Made by a program: the position numbers and the translations under genes. Below the pieces are notes generated by a model. It saw only the letters and a program-made list of their open reading frames with translations, searched no databases and was not told where the DNA came from. Below are positions 54,586 to 63,963 of a stretch of DNA of 64,000 nt, piece by piece. The stretch comes from Phascolarctos cinereus (lineage: Eukaryota; Chordata; Mammalia; Diprotodontia; Phascolarctidae): positions 9,602,501 to 9,666,500 of the forward strand of contig NW_018344008.1 of assembly GCF_002099425.1 (NCBI RefSeq). Reading direction: 5' to 3'. Position 1 is the stretch's first letter. The number at the start of each line of letters is the position of its first letter.

Positions 54586-54805
54586 ATTTTCCCCCCCTTC
54601 CAATTACCCTAATACTGGGAAAGGTCTCATGACTTACAAATATCATCTTTCCATGTAGGAATGTAAACAGTTAAGCTTTAATAGGTCCTTTATGATTTCT
54701 CTTTCTTGTTTACCTTTTCATGCTTCTCTTGAGTCTTGTATTTGAAAGTCAAATTTTCTATTCACCTCTGGTCTTTTCATCAGGAATGCTTGAAAGTCCT
54801 CTATT

Positions 54806-55660
54806 TCACTGAATGTCCATTTTTTCCCCTGAAGGATTATACTCAGTTTTGCTGGGGAGGTGATTCTTGGTTGTGATCCTAGTTCCTTTTACCTCTGAAA
54901 TATCATATTCCAAGCCCTCTGATGCCTTAATGTAGAAGCTGCTAAATCGTGTGTTATCCTGATTGTGTTTCCACAATACTTGAATTGTTTCTTTCTGGCT
55001 GCTTGCAATATTTTCTCCTCGACCTGGGAACTCTGGAATTTGGCTATAATATTCTTTGGGGATCTCTTTCAGGAGGTGATCAGTGGATTCTTTCAATTTT
55101 CTATTTTACCCTTAGGTTCTAGAATATCAGGGCAGTTTTCTTTGATACTTTCTGGAAATATGATATTTAGACTCTTTTTTTGATCATGGCTTTCAGGTAG
55201 TCCAATAATTTTAAAATTATCTGTCCTGGATCTATTTTCCAGATCAGTTGTTTTTCTAAGGAGATATTTCACATTGTCTTCTATTTTTTCATTTTTTGGG
55301 TTTTGTTTCATAATTTCTTGATTTCTCATAAAGCCATTAGCTTCTATTTGCTCCATTCTGATTTTTAAGGAATTATTTTCTTCAGTGAGCTTTTGGACTT
55401 CCTTTTCCATTTGGACAATTCTGCTTTTTAAGCATTTTTCTCCTCATTTGCTTTTTGGACCTCTTTTGTCATTTGGGTTAGTCTATTTATTAAGGTGTTA
55501 TTTTCTTCAGTATTTTTTTTGGGTGTCCTTTAGCAAGCTGTTGACTTGTTCTTCATGATTTTCTTCATCACTTTCATTTCTCTTCCCAGTTTTTCCTCTA
55601 CTTCTCTTATTTGCTTTTCAAAATCCTTTCTGAGCTCTGCATGGTCTGGGACCAGTTCAT
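54806..55660 (-). pseudogene. ORF1 of half-L1, decayed
   Basis: Two main minus-strand frames remain. The upstream one (55,410-55,093) reads MEKEVQKLTEENNSLKIRME, then TTDLENRSRTDNFKIIGLPE and IKENCPDILEPKGKIEN. The downstream one (55,096-54,806) carries SLIYPSKTEY-like remnants of the C-terminal domain around ASEGLEYDISEVKG. Coiled-coil-like K/E-rich sequence extends 5' to about 55,660 in broken frames. ORF1p binds L1 RNA as a trimer. This copy cannot make a full protein. Confidence 0.75.
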
Positions 55661-56660
55661 ATTTTTCTTGGAGGCTTTAGATGTAGGAGCTTTGACTTTG
55701 TTGTCTTCTTCTGGTTGTATGTTTGATCTTCTTTGTCCCCAAAGTAAGATTTTTATTATCTGAGTTTTTTCCCCACTGTTTGCTCACGTTCCCAGCCAGT
55801 TACTTGACTTTTAAATTCTCTGTTAAGGTAAGGGTCTGCTTCCAGTGTGGAGGATGTACTGTCCTAAGCTCAAGGGGTTTTGTGTATCTGTTTTCAGAGA
55901 TACTTTTAAGGACCTGTAAATTTTAATTTCTTCCAAGGTGGCATGATCAAAGACAAGGTGTTTACTCCTTTCCTGGCCTGTGCTCTGGTCTATGAGTGAC
56001 CACAAGCACTCTTTTCTGCCTCTGAACTGTGAGGAAGATTTCCTCTTCACCACTACCACAAGCTTTACCATGGCAATTGCTCCTCCTTGCCCCAGGACTG
56101 TCACCCAGGACTGCAACCCAGATCCAAGCATGGGCAAAGCAAGAGAATCCTGCCTGAGCACCAGCAAAGAGATCCTTGCAATCCTCCTCTGATCAGCTGC
56201 TTGATCCTCCACACTATCTGTGGGCCAAGAGCTCTGGAAGCAGCTGCTACCTCAGGGCTGTGCCCAGACTAGGGCTGGACCATGCTCATCCCTCACCGAG
56301 GTCCGACTTACCTTTCCTACTGACCTTCTAAGTTGTCTTTCGCATTTGTGGGTTGAGAAGTTTGGAAACTGCTACATCTGCTAGTGATTCAGTCCCCTGA
56401 GACCTGCTCCAAGTTCACTGAGGCTTGGTCTTTGCCTGTGAGGCCCACGCTGAACTGTGCCCCTCTCCCAGCCTGGTGCAACGGACCTTTCCTGCTGACC
56501 TTCCCGGTTGTCTTGGGCTGGAAATTTGTTTCACTCTGCCTTTTTGTGGGCTCTGCTGCTCTAGAATTTGTTTAGAGCCATTTTTACAGGTATTTGGAGG
56601 GGTTTGGGGGAGAGCTCAAGCAAGTCACTGCAATTATTCCACCATGTTGACCCCACCCCC

Positions 56661-56800
56661 CCTAGTTTCTTTCAAAGCTCAGATCTAGCACCATATCCTA
56701 AATGAAGCCTTTCCTAATCTATCTAGCTGCTAGTACCACCTCTTCAAATTTCACTGGTGTGTAAATTATTTTGGAAAGCAATACTTTTAAAATGATTTTA
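56661..56800 (+). mobile_element. L2 3' region, plus strand, right piece
   Basis: CCTAGTTTCTTTCAAAGCTC, CACCATATCCTAAATGAAGC and CTAATCTATCTAGCTGCTAG continue the L2 order from 53,434 after the half-L1. Confidence 0.8.
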
Positions 56801-57429
56801 TTTTTTGTTAGTAATAGCCATGTGTGTATTTCATCTTGGAACATCTAACCTAGACCAGATGAAGTTGGAATGAGCTGGTTTCCCCATTTTTACTTAGTTC
56901 TTTATTTGTTGAATGTTAGATTTCACGCCTGTATGAGTATTTCATTGATCCTTTTTGTTGTTTTTAATTTTATAGTTTTAAAGAATGTATATTACCTCAA
57001 GTTGTTCAAAATTTGTAAATCCTAAGGAGCACATTTCAATGACACAGATATTGCAGTAGCTGTTACTATGGAAAAGTCAAGGTTTCAAGGATTGTTCAAA
57101 CTCATAATAAGACAGGATTAGTTTCACTGGAACATAATAGAAAGTGTAGTTGAAAACAAACGAACAAAAATTGTCAGGAACTGATAAACTATTTCTATGA
57201 AATAGCCTAATCAATTTACATATAACGAGAAAAGACCTTAAGAAGGACCTGGTAGCCAGGGGTTGGAGGTGGAGTTGTTACTAAATTCTGTATAGGAATG
57301 GAGTCTTTCATTTCTCTATTGGGAGCTAGGTAACAGGTTTCATTAGTCCTTTGGAATCATAATTGGTCATTATAGTAATCAAAGTTCTTAAGTCTTTCAA
57401 GTTGTTTTCCTTTAAAATATTAATTACAA
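56801..57429. other. Unique stretch
   Basis: No gene or repeat recognised. Confidence 0.4.
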
Positions 57430-57690
57430 TAATTACTAAATTACTCTCTTGGCTCTGTTCACTTCACTTTGCATCAACTCATGAAGTCTTCCTTGTTTTC
57501 CGGGAAAACATGCCCTTCATTTAAAAAAAATAGAACAATAGTATTCCATCACATTTATATACCTTAACTTATTCTTCCATTCTTTAGTTGATGAAAACCT
57601 TTTAAAATTCCAATTCTTTACCACCTCAAAGACAGCTACAAATATTTTTTGGTTTAGTACACCTTTAGAACTTGCTTTGTTTAGGACTAA
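57430..57690 (-). mobile_element. L1 3' region, minus strand
   Basis: TTGGCTCTGTTCACTTCACT, TGCATCAACTCATGAAGTCT, AGTATTCCATCACATTTATA and TTCCAATTCTTTACCACC match the antisense L1 segment at 44,580-44,780. It may belong to the same copy as 58,030-60,045. Confidence 0.7.
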
Positions 57691-57715
57691 TCCCTCCCTT
57701 AATTAACCTGTCCTT

Positions 57716-57837
57716 AGGGGCAGCTAGGTGGTGAAGTAGATAGAGCTCCAGACTTGGAATCAGGAGGACCTGAGTTGAAATCCAGCCTCAGACACTTGAA
57801 ATTTACCAGCTGTATGACCCTGATTGCCTCACCAAAA
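57716..57837 (+). mobile_element. Poly-A-tailed tRNA SINE, plus strand
   Basis: AGGGGCAGCTAGGTGGTGAA, AATCAGGAGGACCTGAGTTG, CAGCCTCAGACACTTGAAAT and TGATTGCCTCACCAAAAAAA. A short gap in the middle removes the usual CAAGTCACTTAACC. Flanks show only an imperfect repeat (AACCTGTCCTT and AACCTTTCCT). Confidence 0.85.
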
Positions 57838-57896
57838 AAAAACCTAACCTTTCCTCATGTATTTCTGCACACATCTCTCTCTGTCTCCCTGTCTCT

Positions 57897-58028
57897 TTCT
57901 TCTTCTTCTTCTTCTTCTTCTTCTTCTTCTTCTTCTTCTTCTTCTTCTTCTTCTTCTTCTGCTTCTTCTTCTTCTTCTTCTGCTTCTGCTTCTTCTGCTT
58001 CTTCCTCTTCCTTTTCCTCTTCTTCTCT
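57897..58028. repeat. (CTT)n trinucleotide tract
   Basis: About 20 perfect CTT units, then CTT mixed with CTG (GCTTCTTCT) units and T/C-rich DNA. Open frames here encode only poly-S, poly-L or poly-R. Confidence 0.95.
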
Positions 58029-58029
58029 C

Positions 58030-60045
58030 CTTTGACCAGTTCAGATGAGGATGGGGTTCAAATGTCATCTACTCTCCCTCATCCCTTCCTCCTTGTCTGT
58101 ATTGACTTCTATTTGTGCATCCTGGTTATATGAAATAATTTCCCCTAACCTTCCTCTCACATTCCCTCATTTCCTTTTATGTTTCCCTTAACTCCTGTGT
58201 TTGAACTTTAAAGTTTCCATGAAGCTCTGGCATTTTCATCAGGAATGCTTGGAAGTCCTCTATTTCATTAAAGATTAATTTTCCCCCTTGTAGGATTGTA
58301 CTTAGTTTTTTTCTGGGTATGTTATTCTTGTCTTCCAGTCTATATCCTTGCCTTCTGGAATATTACATTCCAAGCTCTTTGCTCCTTTGAAAAAGTAGCT
58401 GCTAAATCATTTGTAATCCTGACTGTGGTTGCTAGATATTTAAATTCTTTCTTTTTAACTGCCTTCAGAATTTTTTGTTTTTGTTTTGAGTGGGAAGCTC
58501 TTATTTTTGACTATAACATTCCTGAGAATTTTCCTATTGTGGTTTCTTTCAGGAAGTGACTAGTGGATTCTTTCTATTTCCACTTTGCATTCTGGTTCTA
58601 AGAGATTTTGGCAGGTTTTTTTTTGAAATTTCTTGAAATATGGTATATAGATTCCTTTTCTTGGTTATGGGCTTCAGGTAGTCCAATGATTCTTAAATTT
58701 TTTCCTCTTTAATTTGTTTTCTAGGTTATTTGTTTTTGCTGTGAGATACTTTACATTTTCTTCTATTTTTTCAGTCTTTTAACTTTGTTTTAATATTTCT
58801 TGCCTTGTGGAGTTGTTGGCTTCTTTAAGACCAATTTTAATTTTCAGGGGGTTTGTTGCTTGGACAAGTTTATGTACCTCTTATACCAAGCTATTAAATC
58901 CTTTTCCAATTCTTTCTTCTATAACTGTCATTTCTTTTCCATTTTTTTCTCTAATGTTTTAATTTCACCTATAAAATAATTTTAAACTCTTAAAAAACCC
59001 TTGCTTCATCTCTTTCAGTAATTCTAGTTAAATTTGTGCCTAAGATGTGTTTTTTTTAAGGCTTTGCTCATAGATATTTTGAAATCATTCTCTTCTTCTG
59101 TGTCTGTGACTTGAGTGTTCCTGTCACTGTAATAGCTTTTTATGGTGGGCTTCTTCTTTTTTGCTCCTTTTTCCAGCCTACTTCCTAACTTTAGACATGA
59201 TGTTAATGCCTGGTTCTGTGCACTTCTGGAGGGAATGTATGGGGTGGTCTCGTTTCTTTCTTGGGGAATTGAGTATTATGTTATTTCAGTATCTCAAGTA
59301 CAACTCGGATTCAGGACCTGAGAACTATCAGTTTTTCATAGTGGTCTGATGTAGAGCAAAATCAAATAACTGAACTCCCTCCCACCTTGTTTGAACTCTA
59401 CAAGTTTCTGATATGGATTTGGGTATGAGCAACAGTAAAATACTGCTAGCCCCAGTCACTAACAGCCCCCACTATCAGACAGTGGGGAAGTGCTGGTTCA
59501 GAGTGACAGAACTGAAAGTTTTCCTTTGGCCTGAGATGTTGGAATTCTGATCCTGTTCTGCTCTTGAAGAGGTGGTCTGACCCATACCACTTCTGCTTGC
59601 TACTATACCTCATTCTCTCATGGTACATGGGTTAAAGCTTTTGACTACTCCTTGCCCCTGGGTAACACCGCTGGGTGCAGGTTGCCTCCTCAGTCTACTC
59701 TGGATCTGTAACTCAATACTGGATGGTAAGTAATAAAGCTGCTTTTGGCACTCATTTTCTACTATACATGAGGTTGTAGTGCTCCTGTGTTGATCTGGGA
59801 TGTCCTTTTGGCCTGATGCCCAGAATCTTTCTCCTTTGGAGTGCTTCTGGATAGATCCTGTCCCCAGTGTCCATACACATTTCTTTCTGTGTTGCTATGC
59901 TGACTTGGACTGGACAAATGACTCACGGTGAATTTTTCTTGGATTTCCCTATCAGGATTCAATCTGTTGCATTTTCTAGATGTTTAGAGGATTTTTATAA
60001 GGGTATTTCTCTGTACTTCTTGCTACCCTGCCATCTTGCTTTTGT
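58030..60045 (-). mobile_element. Older half-L1/L1 5' portion, minus strand
   Basis: On the minus strand the copy begins near GACAAAAGCAAGATGGCAGG (60,040), has a ~900-bp 5' UTR, and then ORF1 between about 59,100 and 58,200. The recognisable ORF1 end (TCAGGAATGCTTGGAAGTCC antisense) is followed by pyrimidine-rich 3' UTR-like DNA (TATGAAATAATTTCCCCTAA), again without ORF2. More diverged than the 53,435 copy. Whether the 57,430 segment is its true 3' end is unclear. Confidence 0.65.
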
Positions 60046-60195
60046 CTCTAGCTTGGTGATTTTAAAAAAAGAATATAGAAAGCATCTTTGTTCTAATTAA
60101 TTGATGAATGATAGCTGATTGTACCTAATAGGCAATCATCCTTATACTAATTAATTTCTGAATTATCTTACAACTCTGTAATTCTTTGTGGTATG

Positions 60196-60198
<3 letters not shown>

Positions 60199-60241
<43 letters not shown>
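60199..60241. repeat. (TG)n microsatellite
   Basis: About 21 perfect TG units. Confidence 0.95.
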
Positions 60242-60243
<2 letters not shown>

Positions 60244-60254
60244 TTATCCCCTGT

Positions 60255-60610
60255 TACCTATAGGATAATTTCCAAATTTTTTTAGGTCAAAATTTGAAGT
60301 TCTCAACCAACTGGTTACAAAGTTCTTTTCCAGATATCACCCATTATTCTTCTACATGAACCTTGCCTTCTAACCAAACTTGTTTACTCACTGTCATCCC
60401 CAGATGCCTTGTGTTTTCCCATCTCTGTCTTTGTTTATGCAGTTCCCTTCCTAGAATGCTTTTCCCCTACCCCCTATCTGCCTACTAATCCTTAAAGAAT
60501 TTGCTCAAAAGCTGCCCATTCCATGAAACATGCCCCAGTCAGAAGTGACTTCTTATCTTGAACTTCTATAGTACTTTGCACATAACAATTATCATATGCT
60601 TCCTTTTATT
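60255..60610 (+). mobile_element. L2 3' region, plus strand
   Basis: TTCTACATGAACCTTGCCTT, CTCTGTCTTTGTTTATGCAG, TTCCTAGAATGCTTTTCCCC, AAGAATTTGCTCAAAAGCTG and CCATGAAACATGCC follow L2 order. Confidence 0.7.
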
Positions 60611-60617
60611 ACAGAAA

Positions 60618-60815
60618 GCAGTGTGGCATTTGTGGATATGATGTTAGCCTCAAATCCAGAAAGATCTGGTTTGAGGTCTCACATCTGATACACAACTACC
60701 AGGTGATGCTGAACAAGTCTGTTAAATTTTCAGTACTCTGGATAACTCTCTAAGACTATAAGTTTCACAAAAGGTGAAACCTGTGTTGGTCGAAGGAATT
60801 TTCTTGTGAGACAGT
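60618..60815 (+). mobile_element. tRNA-derived SINE, non-MIR 3' half, plus strand
   Basis: AGCAGTGTGGCATTTGTGGA, CCTCAAATCCAGAAAGATCT, CTGGATAACTCTCTAAGACT, ATAAGTTTCACAAAAGGTGA and GGTCGAAGGAATTTTCTTG. Same family as 1,703-1,895 and better kept. Confidence 0.75.
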
Positions 60816-60859
60816 TCCAGTCCTTATTTCTATCTTATGCTTTTACTATAGTTATTCGT

Positions 60860-61125
60860 GCATGTTCCTTATTTTCCTTACTAAGTTGTAAACTCTTGGA
60901 GGCAAAGACTGGCTAATATATCTTTTTTTTTTTCCGGCAGTGGGATTAACTGACTTGCCCAGGGTCACACAGCTAGTAAGTGTTATGTGTCCAGGGCTGG
61001 ATTTGAGGTCAGGTCCTCCTGAATCCAGGGCCTGTGCTCCATTCACTTCGCCACCTAGCTGCCCCTGGCTAATATATCTTTTTATCTCCCTTCAGAACCA
61101 ACAAAGTATTTAATTCAAACATATC
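60860..61125 (+). mobile_element. L2 3' end, plus strand, split by a SINE
   Basis: TTACTAAGTTGTAAACTCTT, GGAGGCAAAGACTGGCTAAT, then after the SINE TTTTTATCTCCCTTCAGAAC. This is the L2 terminus (compare 41,775). Confidence 0.65.
60928..61065 (-). mobile_element. Poly-A-tailed tRNA SINE, minus strand, 18-bp TSD
   Basis: CAGTGGGATTAACTGACTTG, CAGGGTCACACAGCTAGTAA, CAGGTCCTCCTGAATCCAGG and CGCCACCTAGCTGCCCC. TGGCTAATATATCTTTTT at 60,910-60,927 is repeated at 61,066-61,083 without mismatch, so this is among the youngest insertions here. Confidence 0.9.
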
Positions 61126-61129
61126 TTTC

Positions 61130-61470
61130 CTCTCCTTTCCATTCCCATTGAAACTTCCTAGTTTACATTCTCACCTCTTCTTTTCTAGACTGTTGTAATA
61201 GCCTTCTGAGCTTCTGGCTTCTAGTCTACTTCCTTTCTAATCTAGTCTTTACATGGACTCTCCAGTAATCTTGCTAATGTAGCATAGATTGTTACTTTTC
61301 TAAATAAAAGAAAGCACAGACTCCTCATCTGGGCATTCAAGATACTTCAGAATCTACCTTCACTCCCCAACTTACTGTTGCAACCTACTTATACTCTTCT
61401 CCTACATATACTTTAAACTTGGACTGCTTTGTTTCCCTTTCTTAATGAAGCATTGTTCAAATCTGATATT
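61130..61470 (+). mobile_element. L2 fragment, plus strand
   Basis: TAGACTGTTGTAATAGCCTT (the DYCNSL codons in decayed form), CTGAGCTTCTGGCTTCTAGT, TCTGGGCATTCAAGATACTT and CCTACATATACTTTAAACTT match L2 ORF-end order. Confidence 0.65.
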
Positions 61471-61684
61471 TTTTTCTCCTGAATATTTTTGCTCCTCACT
61501 TTAATCCAAGGAATTCAAAGATTAGGGAATAAGGAAGTGTTGAACTCATTACTTTAGTCATTGAAAGAATTAAATAATCACCCTATGATCAAAATGCCTA
61601 TTAGGTACAATCAGCTATCACTCATCAGTTTCTCAGGGCCATTATACTCCTCTGTTGTCAGTGTTTCTGTGTGAGAAAGGATGG

Positions 61685-61865
61685 GAAAAACTGTGGTTCA
61701 GTGGAAAAAGTGCTGAATCTTGAGTCTGAGGATCTGACTTCTAAGCTTGCCTGCTGCTTATTACATGTGTAACCCTGGGCGAGTCACTTAACCTCTATGA
61801 TCTCAGCTTCCTTGTCTGTAAAATAAGGATATTGGGACAAGACAAATTCTAAAGTCCCTTGCAAC
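61685..61865 (+). mobile_element. L3-tailed SINE, plus strand
   Basis: CTGTGGTTCAGTGGAAAAAG, TGTGTAACCCTGGGCGAGTC, TTCCTTGTCTGTAAAATAAG and the tail ATTCTAAAGTCCCTTGCAAC. Confidence 0.75.
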
Positions 61866-61907
61866 TTGAACTTTATAGTCTTGCCTTGTCCCATTTCCAT
61901 TCCATGC

Positions 61908-61911
61908 CTTT

Positions 61912-61978
<67 letters not shown>

Positions 61979-62262
61979 CTTTCTTTCTTTTTCTTTCTTT
62001 CTTTCTTTCTTTCTTTCTCTCTTCTTTCTCTCTTTCTTTCTCTCTCTTTCTTTCCTTTTCTTTCTTTCCTTCTTTTTCTTTCTTTCTTTCTTTCTTTCTT
62101 TTCTCTCTTTCTTTTCTTTTCTTTCTTTTTCTTTTTCTTTTCTTTCTTTCTTTCTTTCTTTCTTCTTTCTTTCTCTTTCTTTCTCTCTTTCTCTCTCTTT
62201 CTTCTCTCTTTCTTTCTCTCTTTCTTTCTTTCTTTCCTTCTTTCTTTCTTTCTTTCTTTCTT

Positions 62263-62336
<74 letters not shown>

Positions 62337-62572
62337 TCCTCCCTTCATCCCTCCCTCCCTTCCTCCCTCCCTCCTCCCTCCCTTCCTTCCTTCCTCCTTC
62401 TTCCTCTTCCTTCCTTCCTTTCCTTCCTTCTTCCCTCCTTCCTTCTTTCCTTCCTTCCTTCCTTCCCTTCCTTCCTTCCTTCCTTCCTTCCTTCCTTCCT
62501 TCCTTCCTCCTTCCTTCCTTCCTTCCTTCCTTCCTTCCTTCCTTCCTTTCTCTTTCCTTCTGTCTTTCTTTT
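61908..62572. repeat. 660-bp polypyrimidine tract, (TTTC)n to (TTCC)n
   Basis: Almost pure C/T on the plus strand. About 430 bp of TTTC-based repeats with irregular T and C insertions are followed by about 220 bp of TTCC-based repeats. Four long overlapping open frames on both strands are composition artefacts. Confidence 0.95.
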
Positions 62573-62699
62573 TCAAAATTGCTAGAATAGAAATAGAAAA
62601 ACAAAATAACAAATGGCTTTTAATGGCTTCGTCTGGTGATCAGTGTTACAAAAGACACATTTTCACCTTTCTGATGTTATGTTGAAGCATCTTAACAAT

Positions 62700-63205
62700 T
62701 GATAAAAACCAGGCACAAGCGCACTTCATAAAAGCTTGGAAAGACTTGTATGGACTGATGCTGAGTGAAGTGAGCAGAACCAGGAGATCATTGTACACAG
62801 TAACAGCCACACCATGTGATGATTAACTTTGATAGACTTAGCTCTTCTCAGCAGTGCAAGGATCCAAGAATCCCCAAAGTCTCATGATGGAAAATATTAT
62901 CCACACCCAGAGAAAGAACTATGGAGTTTGAATGCAGATTGAAGCATATTATTTGCTCTTTTTTCCCCCCTCTTTTGTTTTGTTTCTTCTTTCTTGTGGT
63001 TCCTCCTATTGGTTCTAATTCTGCTTTACAGCATGATTAATGTGAAAATATGTTTAATAGGAATGTATATGTAGATCCTATATCAGATTGCATGCCGTCT
63101 TAGGGAGGGAGGTGGGAGGGAGGGGGAGAAAATTTAAAACTCAAAAGCTTATGGAAGTGAATGTTGAAAACTAAAAATAAATTAATAAAAATAAATAAAT
63201 TTACA
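62700..63205 (+). mobile_element. 5'-truncated L1 3' end, plus strand
   Basis: CTGAGTGAAGTGAGCAGAAC, CAGAGAAAGAACTATGGAGT, GGAATGTATATGTAGATCCT, then the G-rich tract and GAAGTGAATGTTGAAAACTA with an A-rich end. The last ~60 bp match the 3' ends of the half-L1 copies (39,340 and 53,480 antisense). Confidence 0.8.
63102..63126 (+). other. Potential G-quadruplex in L1 3' UTR
   Basis: GGGAGGGAGGTGGGAGGGAG followed by GGGG gives five G3 runs with short loops, a classical quadruplex pattern. Such tracts are a known feature of L1 3' UTRs. Confidence 0.7.
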
Positions 63206-63963
63206 AATAAGAAAGTGCTGTATTTGTACTTGTGCTAAATGTGCATTTAAGTGTTATAACTCTCTTTCAATTGCTAATATTTATTAATCTCCTCAGGTTT
63301 GCTTTTCCTGTCTTGCTCAATTAAGTATCTACTTCTACCCTCTGAATAGATGCTGCTTTCATGGCTTTAAGTATAGGACTAGGCTTTATACCTAAATCAC
63401 GGGGACCCAACTTGAAAGCACACCATTCTGTACAAGGATTGACATCCAGGACAGATCTTAGCAAAGTTGGCATTCTTCCACCTTCTCCTATTAACAACTC
63501 CTTCTTTCTCCTTTGCCCCTTCTCTCCATGCCTAGCTAGATATTAAGCTAATAATGCCTACTAAGGTGTTAACTAATAATGACTTAAGGTGCTACTCCCT
63601 ACTGGGAGTGGTTAAATTTTAATAGAGAACTCAACCACCAAAATGCCTTCAAGATTAAATAGTAGTAATCTCAAAGGGTAGAATTTTAGGATCTGTGATA
63701 TAGGAACACCTTACCCAGCCTCCTTTGGATTGTATCTTGTAAAAAATATGTGGGTGCCCCTCTGGCTTACATTTCTTTTACTTACTTCCAAAGTTTAAGA
63801 AACCTTGTTTGGGGCTCAGCTACCTTGTTGTTTTCCACAATATATTGGGATTAGAGTAAGATTGAAACTAGAGAAAATAAATTCTGTCGGTACCAGTACA
63901 GGATATGAAGTAGGCACTGTCCCTTAACTTTTGCTACATGAAAATCTAACCAGTAGGGAAAGC
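63206..63963. other. Unassigned stretch, possibly repeat
   Basis: No gene. Short phrases such as GCTACTCCCTACTGGGAGTG and CTCAGCTACCTTGTTGTTTT look like repeat material but I cannot name the family or find its ends. Confidence 0.35.

Larger units (their letters stand above)
53435..56660 (-). mobile_element. Near-complete half-L1 (HAL1-like), minus strand, with TSD
   Basis: About 3.2 kb. On the minus strand: a 5' terminus near GGTCAACATGGTGGAATAA, a ~1-kb 5' UTR, an ORF1 region (about 55,660 to 54,800), then directly a ~1.3-kb 3' UTR that includes a SINE and a microsatellite. No ORF2 is present. CCTAGTTTCTTT occurs at 53,423-53,434 and 56,661-56,672, directly at both borders. The flanking L2 reads continuously across the insertion, so the ends are certain. 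The copy is decayed. Its transposition would have needed L1 machinery in trans. Confidence 0.85.

Noticed and set aside
54337-54658. YLYLYL and DIDIDI frames
   Set aside because: Products of the TATATC hexanucleotide microsatellite.
55823-56688. Overlapping frames of 60-129 codons on both strands
   Set aside because: They fall in the GC-richer 5' UTR of the half-L1.
57754-58068. Poly-serine, poly-leucine and poly-arginine frames
   Set aside because: These are the three readings of a CTT microsatellite.
61803-62612. Open frames of about 240-270 codons on both strands
   Set aside because: They lie in the polypyrimidine tract and encode only K/R/E/G or S/F/L runs; they arise because C/T repeats contain no stops.
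63206-63963. An LTR
   Set aside because: Some phrases look repeat-like, but I see no TG...CA ends, no TSD, no polyadenylation landmark in place and no partner copy in the window.
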